DNA of 64,000 nucleotides from WJMT01 sp964624145 (GTDB taxonomy: Bacteria > Acidobacteriota > Aminicenantia > Aminicenantales > Aminicenantaceae): contig CAZUXT010000009.1 in assembly GCA_964624145.1 (NCBI GenBank), forward strand, positions 1 to 64,000, given 5' to 3'. Shown here one piece after another: positions 1-9,520 of this stretch. The notes beneath the pieces were generated by a model. The model did no database searches, was not told the DNA's origin, and saw nothing but the letters and a program-made list of their open reading frames with translations. The translations under genes and the position numbers were made by a program. Position 1 is the stretch's first letter, and each line of letters starts with the position of its first letter.

Positions 1-242
1 TGATTAAAAAAGACTTGCATCACATCATCATAGAAGGAATTTCTTTTTTCTGTTGGTGTTGATTTTCACTTGATTTAATCAAATTCCCTTCCACTAAGTA
101 ACTTCATCACCCATCATACATATGAAACTTGGGTCAAGTCAACAAGTAATCCACAGAAAATAGAGAATATCAGAAAATCAGCGTAATAGAGGCTTATAAA
201 GAAAAGAGATCTCCCTTGTCCCTGAAGTATGGGATTAGAATA

Positions 243-824
243 TCACATATATTCTGATTGTTCCTCAGCCGCAATAGAGAGCTGAGCTTGAGGAGGCGGG
301 GGCCGGGTGGCCTTAAAGGTCAGTTTAAGGTGTTTGATGATTTTAAAGTCATGCTTGAGCTGAGCTTTCCGGCTGAGCAGTCCTGTGGGGCCGAAGATCA
401 CATGCTTGTAATAGAACCTTTTGGTTTTCAAGGGAGCGTTTTCTTCATGTTTTTTCTTTCCGTCTTCTTTGAGTAAAATCCGGCTCTCTTTTATGACCCC
501 TTGTTTTCTAATCAATTGATAGTCATAGACATAGGTATGTCTTTCTGTTTGAACCCCTCCGTACACCGTATAGGTCGTTCCTCCCGAGGAATGAAATGTA
601 TGAGCGGCGCTTTCCTGGGGTTTTCTTATCGTCTCCTCGACTTTTTCTGTGCACACAAAATAAAGGGCAGAGTGGGATAATTGTTCACAGTATTGGGCGC
701 AGTTTTCCAGGATCTGATTGAGGTCACTGTTTTCATCCGCCAAGAGAAAAGGATTTGAGTGACTCCAAAAAATAAGTGATATAAACAAAATGACAAAGAG
801 AACCGATCGAGGATCTTTACTCAT
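243..824 (-). CDS. Secreted protein of unknown function
   Basis: I do not recognise a named family. The 193-residue product opens with a Sec signal peptide (basic start, hydrophobic stretch about residues 8-29) and is otherwise polar, with charged clusters and two cysteines near residues 42-46 plus one near 58. A ribosome site (AGGGGAAGAG) lies just upstream of the ATG. The final 25 residues turn proline- and glutamine-rich (TRPPPPQAQ) and look unlike the rest, so the protein may be shortened or frameshifted at its 3' end inside a run of C and G; this is a suspicion only. It is divergent from the ABC operon starting at 1037. It is likely periplasmic or exported; role unknown. Confidence 0.65.
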   Translation of the reverse strand: MSKDPRSVLFVILFISLIFWSHSNPFLLADENSDLNQILENCAQYCEQLSHSALYFVCTEKVEETIRKPQESAAHTFHSSGGTTYTVYGGVQTERHTYVYDYQLIRKQGVIKESRILLKEDGKKKHEENAPLKTKRFYYKHVIFGPTGLLSRKAQLKHDFKIIKHLKLTFKATRPPPPQAQLSIAAEEQSEYM

Positions 825-1036
825 CTCTTCCCCTTTTTTTTATTTTAGCGCTTTAAATAAAAAAATCAAGTCTCTCATCCAATGGGAAGAAAGGCCAGAC
901 TTGTTCCTGTTTTTGGAGATAATGTGCTGTATGGGAATCATAAGCTGTATATATTTTCGGGATGAAGAATTTTCATTGATTCAAAAATACGGTAGAATGG
1001 TTTCCTGTAGAATGAGTACTGGAGAGGAGGACAACC

Positions 1037-1741
1037 ATGAGTTTGATTTCAGCTCAGGATTTGACCAAAGTCTATGCCTTTGGCGAACAGCGTGTTGAAG
1101 CTTTGAGATCTGTGAGTTTTTCCGTGGAGCCCTCGTCATTTGTTTCTTTTGTGGGGCCTTCCGGAAGCGGCAAGACAACACTTCTGAATCTCATCGGATG
1201 TCTGGATAAGCCCACATCAGGGAGCCTCAAAGTAGCCGGAACAGATACTTCCAGTCTTTCCAGGAGAGAGGCGGCTGAATTTAGGGGAAAAAACCTGGGA
1301 TTTATTTTTCAGGATTTTAACCTGATGTCAGTGTTAACGGTGTATGAAAATGTGGAATATCCTTTACTGGTGGTTCAAAACGTATCAGCCGCTGAAAGAA
1401 AAGAAAGGATTTTAACGCTTCTGGATACGGTCGGTATGCTGGATCAGAAAGACAAGTATCCGGACCAGATATCAGGAGGCCAGAAACAGAGAGTGGCGGT
1501 TGCCCGGGCTCTGGTCACCAATCCCAGCCTGGTTCTGGCAGATGAACCGACCGCTAATCTGGACAGCAAGACAGCATTTAAAGTCATAGATACCATGCAC
1601 AAAATGAAAGATGAGTTAGGAGTGACTTTTATTTTTTCCACCCATGACAGAAAGATCGTGGGAGAGGTGGAGACCATCTATACGCTCACTGACGGCATGA
1701 TCACCGGAAAAGCCTCAGGAAAAGGAGGCAGCCATGTTTAA
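1037..1741 (+). CDS. ABC transporter ATPase, LolD/MacB type
   Basis: This is the ATP-hydrolysing subunit of an MacB/LolCDE-type ABC system, acting on the inner face of the cytoplasmic membrane. Over 234 residues it shows the Walker A (GPSGSGKT, about 41-48), the Q-loop (FQDFNLMSV), the signature ISGGQKQRVA, Walker B (LVLADEPT) and the switch histidine (STHD). The sequence around NLMSVLTVYENVEYPL is typical of the lipoprotein-release/MacB ATPase group rather than importers. GGAGAGGAGG precedes the ATG. It overlaps the permease gene by 8 bp and is the first of four co-transcribed genes (permease, LolA-like carrier, barrel), which points to export toward the outer membrane rather than uptake. 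Confidence 0.93.
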   Translation: MSLISAQDLTKVYAFGEQRVEALRSVSFSVEPSSFVSFVGPSGSGKTTLLNLIGCLDKPTSGSLKVAGTDTSSLSRREAAEFRGKNLGFIFQDFNLMSVLTVYENVEYPLLVVQNVSAAERKERILTLLDTVGMLDQKDKYPDQISGGQKQRVAVARALVTNPSLVLADEPTANLDSKTAFKVIDTMHKMKDELGVTFIFSTHDRKIVGEVETIYTLTDGMITGKASGKGGSHV

Positions 1742-2972
1742 GCTGGTGAAGATAGCGCTGAGAAACCTGTTGAGATATAAGAGGCGGACTCTTCTGACTT
1801 CTTCACTTATTGCAGTGGGAGTGACATTTGTGCTTGTTTTTGTGTCTTCTTCCAGTGCTTTCAAGAATCTCATGATCAGCCAGATAACAGATTCCATGCT
1901 CGGCCATATTCAGGTTCATAAGCAGGGCTATATGGCTTCCATTGACAGCCTTCCCCTGACTTTGAACCTCACTCAGAAAGATATGGAAAAATTGGAAAAG
2001 GTCGTAAATTCTATGTCCGGGATCAAGGCTTATTCTCCCAGGATTAAGTTTGCGGGAATGTTCAGTAATTTTATGGAAACCACGAATATCAGAGTCAATG
2101 GGGTTTATCCTGATAAGGAGGAGGCTGTGGCCCCGCTTCTTCCGGGAAGGGTCAAGCAGGGGGAAAAGGTCATCAAAAAAGGAGAGATGTTCATCCCGGA
2201 ACTTCTGGCCAAAGGCATGGAGGTCAAGGTCGGAGATACCATAGTGGTCATTGCCACTAATCGGGATGGCTCGGTCAATGGAAAGCAGTTCCGGGTAGGT
2301 GCTGTTATTGAAAGCGTGACAGGTCCCGGAGGAAGAGACGGATATATGCATATTGAAGATGCCATGGAGATGCTCCGTATGGATCAGATGGAGGTCAGCG
2401 AAGTCGCCATTAGGCTGGATGATTTTGATAAACTGCACAGTGTGAGCGCTGCCCTGGACGCAGCTCTTTCCGACCAGCTCAATAAAGCAGGAAAACCTGT
2501 CTTTGATGTACGGACGTGGGAGGACCTGTCTCCTTTTTATAATGTGTCCCGGATGATAGAGGTCATGACATTCTTCATAAGGCTTATGTTGATCGCCATT
2601 GTTTTGATCAGTGTTATGAATGTGATGATTATGGCGGTTTATGAAAGGATAAGGGAAATCGGAACCATGGCTGCTATAGGCACCAAACCAGGCAAGATAC
2701 TTTTTCTTTTTCTCATAGAGGGATTTTTCCTGGGATTGATAGGCACTCTGGTCGGGATTGTGTTCACCTGTGCAGTGACCTATGTCATCAATGCTGTGGA
2801 GATATCGTTTAACTTTGGCCGGCAGACAGGGCTGGTGCTTTCTCCCCGCCTTGAACCCGGACAGATTTTTTTAATATCAGGTATTGTCATTCTGGTTTCC
2901 ATACTGGCAGCTCTGCAGCCGGCTTATAAAGCTTCCAGAATGGAGCCTATCAATGCTTTAAGGCATGTGTAA
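1734..2972 (+). CDS. ABC transporter permease, FtsX/MacB-LolC family
   Basis: This is the membrane subunit paired with the ATPase at 1037. The 412-residue protein has the standard plan of the family: a first transmembrane helix (about residues 18-42), a large periplasmic MacB_PCD-type domain (about 45-270), and three C-terminal helices (about 275-305, 325-355, 375-400). The phrase YERIREIGTMAAIGTKPGKI is the conserved cytoplasmic loop of FtsX domains. Such permeases work by mechanotransmission, extracting a substrate from the outer leaflet and handing it to a periplasmic partner. The next gene encodes a LolA-like carrier, which fits. Substrate cannot be read from sequence. Confidence 0.92.
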   Translation: MFKLVKIALRNLLRYKRRTLLTSSLIAVGVTFVLVFVSSSSAFKNLMISQITDSMLGHIQVHKQGYMASIDSLPLTLNLTQKDMEKLEKVVNSMSGIKAYSPRIKFAGMFSNFMETTNIRVNGVYPDKEEAVAPLLPGRVKQGEKVIKKGEMFIPELLAKGMEVKVGDTIVVIATNRDGSVNGKQFRVGAVIESVTGPGGRDGYMHIEDAMEMLRMDQMEVSEVAIRLDDFDKLHSVSAALDAALSDQLNKAGKPVFDVRTWEDLSPFYNVSRMIEVMTFFIRLMLIAIVLISVMNVMIMAVYERIREIGTMAAIGTKPGKILFLFLIEGFFLGLIGTLVGIVFTCAVTYVINAVEISFNFGRQTGLVLSPRLEPGQIFLISGIVILVSILAALQPAYKASRMEPINALRHV

Positions 2973-2994
2973 CATGAGATCTAGGAGGCGGGAG

Positions 2995-3726
2995 ATGTAT
3001 CGAATTTTTGGAATTTGTTTAGCGCTTCTCATGGTTGTGCCTCTCTCAGCACAGGACGGGAATGACATTTTAAAAAAGCTGGATAGGAATTTAAGTCCTG
3101 AATCCTTTGAGTCTTACAGGAAGCTGATCAATATCGAACCAAACGGCCGCAGAAAGGAATTTGTCCTGTTTACTGTGAAAAAGGGGGCGGATAAGGTGGC
3201 AGCGCTTTTTCTGTCCCCGGATAGTGAAAAGGGGCGCAGCACCCTGCGGTTGGATGAGAACATGTGGCTGTATATCCCTAATGTAGGGAAACCCATAAGA
3301 GTCACCAGTATGCAGTCCGTAGTGGGAGGAGTGTTCAATAATGCTGATATTCTCCGGTTGGATTATGCTGAAGAGTACTTTGTTGAAAAAACAGAAGACC
3401 TGGAAACAGAATGGCTGCTTCATACAAAGGCCAAGACGAATTCGGTGGCTTATGACCACCTGAGGATATGGGTGGATAAGGACCGGATTCTTCCTAAAAA
3501 AATCGAGTGCATGACCGAAGCTTTTATGCTCATAAAGACCATTCATTTCAAGGAGGTCAAGGATTTCGGAGGAGGTATTGTCCGGCCTTCGGTGGTGGAG
3601 ACGGACAGCCCTCTTCATGAAGGGTATAAATCGGTCATGATATTTGCGAGCATCGCAGGAAGGGAATTGAAAGATGAGGTCTTTACATTGACCTTTATGC
3701 CCAATATGGAAACTTTGCGCAAGTGA
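2995..3726 (+). CDS. LolA-like outer-membrane lipoprotein-sorting protein
   Basis: A 243-residue periplasmic protein with a Sec signal (MYRIFGICLALLMVVPLSAQ). The body (residues 25-240) reads as a LolA/LppX-type open beta-barrel carrier: WLYIPNVGKPIRVTS, the asymmetric beta-rich pattern, and the phrase LRIWVDKDRILPKKIEC, where one strand reports on lipid-binding folds of the COG2834 kind. The start at 2995 is chosen because AGGAGG sits 7 bases upstream and a signal peptide follows; an earlier in-frame ATG at 2965 has neither. It probably takes the lipid or lipoprotein released by the FtsX permease across the periplasm to the barrel encoded next (4-bp GTGA overlap). Confidence 0.85.
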   Translation: MYRIFGICLALLMVVPLSAQDGNDILKKLDRNLSPESFESYRKLINIEPNGRRKEFVLFTVKKGADKVAALFLSPDSEKGRSTLRLDENMWLYIPNVGKPIRVTSMQSVVGGVFNNADILRLDYAEEYFVEKTEDLETEWLLHTKAKTNSVAYDHLRIWVDKDRILPKKIECMTEAFMLIKTIHFKEVKDFGGGIVRPSVVETDSPLHEGYKSVMIFASIAGRELKDEVFTLTFMPNMETLRK

Positions 3727-5012
3727 AATACCTAACATGCTTTCTTCTGATAGGTTCTCTGCTTATACGGCCGGCTAATGCCCAGGAAGATTATTCTTTT
3801 GACCTTTCAGAGATAGAAAAAAAGGCCTTTCAGTTCGGGGGGTACCTGCAGGCAAGGCCTGTTTTTTCTCTTCTTGACCGGGAATCTCGATCCTATTTCC
3901 TGAATTATTATGACAGCGAGCAAAACAAAAGCGCTCTGGAATACAATTTCAAGGCCCTGCTGGATTTGAGCTATGAGAAAGGGATCGCCAAAGCTCAGAT
4001 ACGTCTTAATGCGGACCTGAACCATTCTCATTCGGATTGGTCCCAGGATCTCGACCTCTATGAAGGATATCTTTCGCTCAAACCTTCACTGCACTTTCAT
4101 ATGGATTTTGGGAAAAAACGCCTGAAGTGGGGCAAAGGTTATGCCTGGAATCCGGTTGCGTTTATTGATAACCCCAAAAATCCTTTTGACCCGGACCTCG
4201 CCCTGGAAGGATTCACAGTGATCTCTGCTGATTATATCAAGAGTTTTTCGGGTGAGCTCCGGACGTTGACCTTGACAGGGATTTTGATTCCGGTTTTTGA
4301 AAATGCGAACAGCCAATTAGGCCAACACAACACTCTGAATTACGGGGGGAAGCTGTACTCTCTGCTGTTTGACACAGACATTGACCTGATGTTTCTGGCC
4401 GGACCGGGAATTTCTTCACGGTACGGGATTGATTTTTCCCGAAACATCACCTCAAATATTGAAATACACGGCGAAGGGGCTTATTGGTCAGAATATTCCA
4501 AAGAAATTGTTGATGATGAGGGAGTCTCAGATCAAAAAAAGGGAAACGGCTGCAGTTATCTCCTGGGTATCCGGTATCTCACGAAAAGCAACACCACTTT
4601 TTTCCTGGAATATTACCGCAACGGGAGAGGATATACACAGAAGGAGATGGATAATTACTATAGGTTGATCGACAGCGGTTATGCTATGTTTTTGGCATCC
4701 GAAATTGAGGATGAACTAGATCTGGCGTCGTCTTTAACAGGATTTCGCACTTTTTCTCCGGGAAAAAATTATCTCTATCTTCGTATCCTTCAAAAAGAAC
4801 CTTTTAATATCGTCTATTTCAATCCTTCTCTTACCAGTATCTGCAACCTGGGAGACGGCAGTTTTTCTCTTGTTCCGGAACTGCTCTATGCACCGGTCAC
4901 AGACCTTGAACTTCGGGCCAGGGCCATGTTTCTGTTGGGGGATCGGGGCACAGAATTCGGAGAGAAACAAAACAAATTACGCCTGGAACTGCGTATACGA
5001 TATTACTTCTAA
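3723..5012 (+). CDS. Predicted outer-membrane beta-barrel protein
   Basis: The 429-residue product starts at a GTG overlapping the upstream stop (GTGA) and has a Sec signal ending near NAQEDY. The rest is an alternation of aromatic/hydrophobic and polar residues in about 10-residue strands with acidic loops (for example MDFGKKRLKWGKGYAWNP, near residue 120), and it ends LRIRYYF, a typical barrel-assembly signal with terminal phenylalanine. No enzyme motif is seen. As the last gene of the ABC-permease-LolA-like operon it probably is the outer-membrane end of the route. A porin-like or LolB-like acceptor role is inference; the exact family is not recognised. Confidence 0.75.
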   Translation: MKYLTCFLLIGSLLIRPANAQEDYSFDLSEIEKKAFQFGGYLQARPVFSLLDRESRSYFLNYYDSEQNKSALEYNFKALLDLSYEKGIAKAQIRLNADLNHSHSDWSQDLDLYEGYLSLKPSLHFHMDFGKKRLKWGKGYAWNPVAFIDNPKNPFDPDLALEGFTVISADYIKSFSGELRTLTLTGILIPVFENANSQLGQHNTLNYGGKLYSLLFDTDIDLMFLAGPGISSRYGIDFSRNITSNIEIHGEGAYWSEYSKEIVDDEGVSDQKKGNGCSYLLGIRYLTKSNTTFFLEYYRNGRGYTQKEMDNYYRLIDSGYAMFLASEIEDELDLASSLTGFRTFSPGKNYLYLRILQKEPFNIVYFNPSLTSICNLGDGSFSLVPELLYAPVTDLELRARAMFLLGDRGTEFGEKQNKLRLELRIRYYF

Positions 5013-5028
5013 CCTGTTCGCACACTGC

Positions 5029-5093
5029 GCCTCGCACCTGCAGTGACATCGACTCGTTCATCATCCAGGTTTTAACCTGAATTATTCATAAAA
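5029..5093. repeat. MITE-like repeat remnant (copy A) in convergent gap
   Basis: Bases 5029-5069 match the right end of the longer element at 10842-10882 (about 32 of 41 positions by eye, both ending CCAGG). After TTTTAA a second end follows, CCTGAATTATTCATAAAA (5076-5093), matching the left end of the 10630 element. The join CAGGTTTTAACCTG is a near-perfect palindrome. It lies between two convergent genes, so it may also end transcription from both sides, although only one side has a clear T-run. Confidence 0.6.
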
Positions 5094-5108
5094 AAAGAAG
5101 TGTTTCTC

Positions 5109-6632
5109 CTATTTTCCTGAGGCAGAGCGGATGAATTCAGCCAGATCCTTTTTCAGCTTGGCCAGCGATGGTTTGCGGATGTACATCATGTGACCTGCCT
5201 CATAGTAGCCCATATGCACTCTGTTTTTGAACTCATCATTCAGCCCGATTTGGGAAAAGGTGTATTCGGTTCCAAAATAAGGGGTGGCCCCGTCATAATA
5301 GCCGTTTGCCACAAACACCTGGAGATTCTCGTTCTCGCTCATGGCTCTGCGCAGTGTCTCTGCCATATACGGTACAGCTTCAATGGTTCTTCTTGTGCCT
5401 AAGGTCTGGGAAAAATTCCAGGGATAGACATTGCCGTAGATATTGTATCGGATTTCCTTAGGGTAGTTGAGTTCCGCACGAACATAGTAGTTAAACATGG
5501 TGGAAAAGGCGCCCATTATAGCGGCGCTGGAAGGATCGAATTCATAATTTTCTCCGGCCGCATCTTCGTCTCTTCCGGTGAAACGGCTGTCCAGACGGCC
5601 CACGGTTTTAAACTCGTTTCTGAGCAGTTCTTTCACGAACCGGTCATGACGGATCCGCAGGTTAGTCTGAGAAATGTATTCTTCCGAAAGGCCCGTATAC
5701 ATGGAAAGCTTTTTCACGATATCTGCTTTTTCCGGCTCGGGCAGACGGTTTCCTTTTAAGAGAGCTACTGAATAATCGTTGAGCGCAAAGTTCTCAACCT
5801 CATCCAGAAGTTCGGTCAATTCTCTGTTTTGCAGTTCCGGTGAAAGTTTTTTGTGGTACCAGGCTGTTGCTGTGTAGTGGGGAAGAAAAAGCACATAAGG
5901 AGTGTTGTTTCCTTTACTGAACCCGATAGTGGAGAAATCCAGAACTGAGGATACGAGGATGATGCCGTTGAGATACATCCCGTACTGGCGTCCCTGGAGA
6001 AAACCGGAAAGCCCTGCAGAACGAAAAGTGCCGTAGCTTTCCCCCAGTAAAAATTTGGGAGAAGACCACCGTTCAAATTGAGTGATATACAGCCGGATGA
6101 ACTCACCCACAGAGGCAAGGTCTTCATAAACTCCATGGAATTGGTTTTTTTTCTCTCCGGGCAGAGGGCGGCTGTATCCGGTTGATACAGGGTCGATGAG
6201 GACAAGGTCTGTGACATCGAGAAGCGAATGCTCATTATCCTCAAGCCCGAAAGGGGGCTTCGCTGAAAATCCCTCTTCTGTCATGCGGATTCTCCTGGGA
6301 CCTAAACATCCCATGTGAAGCCAGACAGAGGAGGAACCAGGCCCTCCGTTATAAGCGAATGTTATGGGACGTTGGGACATATCCTTCACATTGTCTCTTG
6401 TATAAGCTGTAAAAAATATTTTGGCTCCTGGCTTTTCATCAGGCTTGCTAACCATCAGTTCTCCTGCTGTGGCTGTATAGGAAATGTTTTGCTCTCCGAT
6501 CTTGACCGTATGATGGGTTCTGGAAAGTTTTTGTTCTTTTATAGGATTTTTATCAGATTCTTGTGCTGACATTACCGAGTAAAAAACCAGTACCAGAGCC
6601 ATCAAAATAACGATAAAATTCCTTTTTTTCAT
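5109..6632 (-). CDS. S10 family serine carboxypeptidase, secreted
   Basis: This enzyme removes C-terminal residues from peptides, in the periplasm or outside the cell. Residues 1-23 are a signal peptide. The S10 marks are the oxyanion segment TFAYNGGPGSSSVWLH (91-106), the nucleophile elbow LLGESYG with Ser199, the aspartate region NGYYDGATPYFGTEY and the histidine in YYEAGHMMY near the C-terminus, giving the S-D-H order of the alpha/beta-hydrolase fold. The length (507) is normal for bacterial S10 members. AAGGAGG lies 7 bases before the ATG. It follows the M14 carboxypeptidase gene by 23 bp on the same strand, so the two form a carboxypeptidase operon. Confidence 0.93.
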   Translation of the reverse strand: MKKRNFIVILMALVLVFYSVMSAQESDKNPIKEQKLSRTHHTVKIGEQNISYTATAGELMVSKPDEKPGAKIFFTAYTRDNVKDMSQRPITFAYNGGPGSSSVWLHMGCLGPRRIRMTEEGFSAKPPFGLEDNEHSLLDVTDLVLIDPVSTGYSRPLPGEKKNQFHGVYEDLASVGEFIRLYITQFERWSSPKFLLGESYGTFRSAGLSGFLQGRQYGMYLNGIILVSSVLDFSTIGFSKGNNTPYVLFLPHYTATAWYHKKLSPELQNRELTELLDEVENFALNDYSVALLKGNRLPEPEKADIVKKLSMYTGLSEEYISQTNLRIRHDRFVKELLRNEFKTVGRLDSRFTGRDEDAAGENYEFDPSSAAIMGAFSTMFNYYVRAELNYPKEIRYNIYGNVYPWNFSQTLGTRRTIEAVPYMAETLRRAMSENENLQVFVANGYYDGATPYFGTEYTFSQIGLNDEFKNRVHMGYYEAGHMMYIRKPSLAKLKKDLAEFIRSASGK

Positions 6633-6655
6633 TTTTATTCCTCCTTTCCCTTTTA

Positions 6656-9390
6656 TCAGCGCAGGATGGTGTTGAAAAGCAGCTTAAAGGTTCCGTGAGT
6701 CTGGCATCGATTTTGAGTGCTGAATCCTATGAGGATGATCTGGCCTTTGCCGTATTGTGCTGAAATCATACCTGCTTTTTTAGATAAATATTCTTCTCCG
6801 ATAAGCCATCCGCTTTGAAGGAGGTCTCTTCCCTTATAGCGGACAATGACCTCATAATCCTCATTGTGTCCGCCGGGAGTGATCTTAAAAGCAGGGCTGG
6901 AATAGAAGAGAACCAATCCTTCTGAGGGCATCCCGTAAGCANNNNNNNNNNNNNNNNNNNNNNNNNNNNNNNNNNNNNNNNNNNNNNNNNNNNNNNNNNN
7001 NNNNNNNNNNNNNNNNNNNNNNNNNNNNNNNNNNNNNNNNNAAAAGCAGGGCTGGAATAGAAGAGAACCAATCCTTCTGAGGGCATCCCGTAAGCAAAAG
7101 CATTCTGGTTGTTAAAGGTTACTTTTAACGTTGAACCCGGGCAGAAAAATTCCTTTGGATCCATACGTTCCACCACATTACGGACATTTAAAGCAAATTC
7201 CTCAATGGCAAAACCGCAAGCATCCCCGAATGTGACAAGGGTTCCGCCGTTTTTAACAAAAGATTTTATCTCTTCCGCACCTTCTTTTCCTATTCCGCTT
7301 CTGTATTCCTGTGGGCTCTGCCCCATATAGCGGCGGTATCTTTCAGGAAGTTCTCCTTTGATCACGGCCGGTGAATCATCAGGGAAAATGAACACGTCAT
7401 AATTTTTGTTAAGGTTTCCTTTTTTTATTTCACTGTCTTTGACGCTGGTATAGGGAAAGGCAAAATTTTCGAAAACCAAACGGGTCCATCCCTCATCCAT
7501 ATTTCCTCCGAAGTAACGCTGGTACATACCGGTCCGCATACGCTTAAGTTCATGGGTCCACTGGGCCACATCACCGCTGTAAGACTTGAAGTCCACTCCG
7601 GTGAGGTCAGCCACATCCTGAAAAAGGGTTTTCGACCCCTCTGTAACAATAAAGTCTCCGGTATTGAGTTCCGAGGTCTTTTTATTGACTCTCATAACAC
7701 GAGCGCCTTTATTGAGGAGCAGATTGATAGCCCAGAAACTGTTGTTCATCCTTCCGTCCAGTACATACACTTTGCTTTCAGGTTCAACATCTGTTTTGAC
7801 TGTAAATTGTTCTTCGATGACTTGAAAGTCTCCTTCGATAGATTCATTTACAGGATCCACACGGACACCCATGAATTCATTCATGGTGTGGGTGGCCAGG
7901 TCATAAGGTCGGAGAGGGGAGCCGTCATCAGCTCTGGTCCAGTCGTTGTCAGCATAGAGAGTGCGTCCGATAAGATTTCTTATAAGGCCCATTTTAGGCT
8001 GTGCCAGGGAGACGAGGAAGGAGCCTTCGGGATAGGTGACACCGTTTGCTGTGAAGGAACTTTGGGCTGTCTTTACCTCAATGCCGGAGAGGAGAAGCGT
8101 GTTGACCATTTTGACGGCTGTGAGATAATCGTGCTGGCTTCTGGGGATCACATAGGCACAGGGACTGCCTTTGGCCCCCCGTTCGGTCTGTCTTTTAGCT
8201 TTGAGATAGGCGTTCCACAGTACGGTCTCTTTATGCCTGGCTGCAATATCCAGAAGCGCCCATGCTGAAATTTTGGTCTGCTCAACAATGTCCCGAAGAG
8301 ACCACCAACCTCCGGGCCAGGGATGGGGAAAATTGCTCTGGGCTTTGTATTCAGGAAACTGCCTTGAGCCTCCTTCAAGCTGACCTGGATGGATAAAAAG
8401 CGGGGTGGCGAGTTTGGAGCTGGCTGATTCGGTCAGCATGCCGGCTATGTTGTGAAACGGAGTGATCCAGTGCCAACCGAAATGCCCCCATCCCGGAAAC
8501 ATGGCATCATTGATAATGCCGGTCTTGTTGTTTTCTTCCAGCTTATAAGCGATGTGGGCCCCGTACCAGCTCAACTCACGCCAGATAAGAGGGTCTGCAT
8601 AAGGACGGATGGGGTCGCAGTAAGGTGGGACATAAAGCCGGGCGCCGTAGCTTCCCATCTGGTGATGGTCAATATAAGCCTGGGGGACCCAGTCCCTATA
8701 GAGGATCTTGGCAGCGTATTTTGATTCGACCAAATTCAGATAGTCTCCATCCCTGTTGTTGTCATGACCTGCGTATTTATGGTAAAGCCAGGGCAAACCC
8801 GTTCCTTCATACTCGGTTCCCACATATTTTCTGTACCAATCCGTGACCATGATTTCACCGTCAGGATTGAAACAGGGGAACATAAAGTACAGAACATTGT
8901 CCAGAATCCTCTGTGTTTCTTCATCGTTTCTGCTCAAAAGGTCATAGGCTAGTTCAGGTGTCATTTGAGTGGGTCCTATTTCAGTGGCATGCAGGCTCAT
9001 GGACTGAGATATCACGGCTTTGCCTTCGGATATGAGTTTTTTGATTTCCTGTTCCGGAGTGCCTCTTGGATCGCTGATGATAGCGTTTATTTCCTGTAGA
9101 TGATCCAGATTCGCCAGATTGTCAGTGGATGAAACAATCACCAGGAGAAACGGATTTCCCATGGTAGAGGGGCCCATGTTCACGACTTTTATTTTCTGGC
9201 TCTCTTTTTCAAGAAGCATGAAGTAATCGACGATTTTATCCCAGCGGGCCATTTTCCGGTCAGCTCCCATCTTGAATCCGAAAAAGTCCTCAGGGGTGGT
9301 GATCTCTTCCTGAGCCCTTAAAGAGGGGATTAAAAAAGCCAGTAAAAGAAAAACAAATACCATGCGCAGAGATTTGATACTTTTTATCAT
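6656..9390 (-). CDS. M14 zinc carboxypeptidase, secreted (spans assembly gap)
   Basis: A zinc metallocarboxypeptidase with signal peptide (1-26). Zinc ligands are HATE (His134, Glu137) and the histidine pair in YIDHHQMG (242-243); the substrate-binding HDNNRDG is at 209-215 and the catalytic glutamate is in MLTES (Glu321). A C-terminal half of about 450 residues, with a class I glutamine-amidotransferase-like look (KNGGTLVTFGDACGF), is common in bacterial M14 relatives of this size. The reading frame appears broken by 100 N, but the 55 bases on each side are identical; joining them removes 155 bp and gives one open frame of 859 residues, ending FKLLFNTILR. AAGGAGG precedes the start. Together with the downstream S10 gene it forms a peptide-degrading operon. 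Confidence 0.92.
6887..6941. repeat. Left 55-bp contig-end duplicate
   Basis: Identical over 55 bases to 7042-7096 on the other side of the N run. Length and position suit a k-mer overlap left at two contig ends that the assembler did not merge, not a biological repeat. Confidence 0.95.
6942..7041. other. Assembly gap of 100 N
   Basis: Exactly 100 N, a conventional placeholder length, placed inside the M14 carboxypeptidase gene. Flanks are identical (see the repeat entries), so there is probably no missing sequence. Confidence 0.99.
7042..7096. repeat. Right 55-bp contig-end duplicate
   Basis: Second copy of the 55-base sequence at 6887-6941. Superimposing the copies restores the M14 reading frame without any stop. 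Confidence 0.95.
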
Positions 9391-9520
9391 ACGTTCCTCC
9401 TTGTTGTTATGGGTTTAAGATTTAAAATGAGTGATATACTCTTTGAAATATGTTTCAATTTCTTACAGCCTGATAGAGAGATACTAAAATAAGGCATATG
9501 GGTATGTCAAGAAGACTCTT

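Noticed and set aside
1803..2438. 211-codon antisense frame in the FtsX permease
   Set aside because: The permease frame is strongly supported by domains and operon position.
6885..7103. Frames running through the N block with undefined residues
   Set aside because: These are artefacts of translating the gap; the two flanks are the same sequence.
7552..8268. 238-codon open frame antisense to the M14 gene
   Set aside because: The M14 frame has clear zinc ligands and a signal; the antisense frame is a shadow of its codon use.
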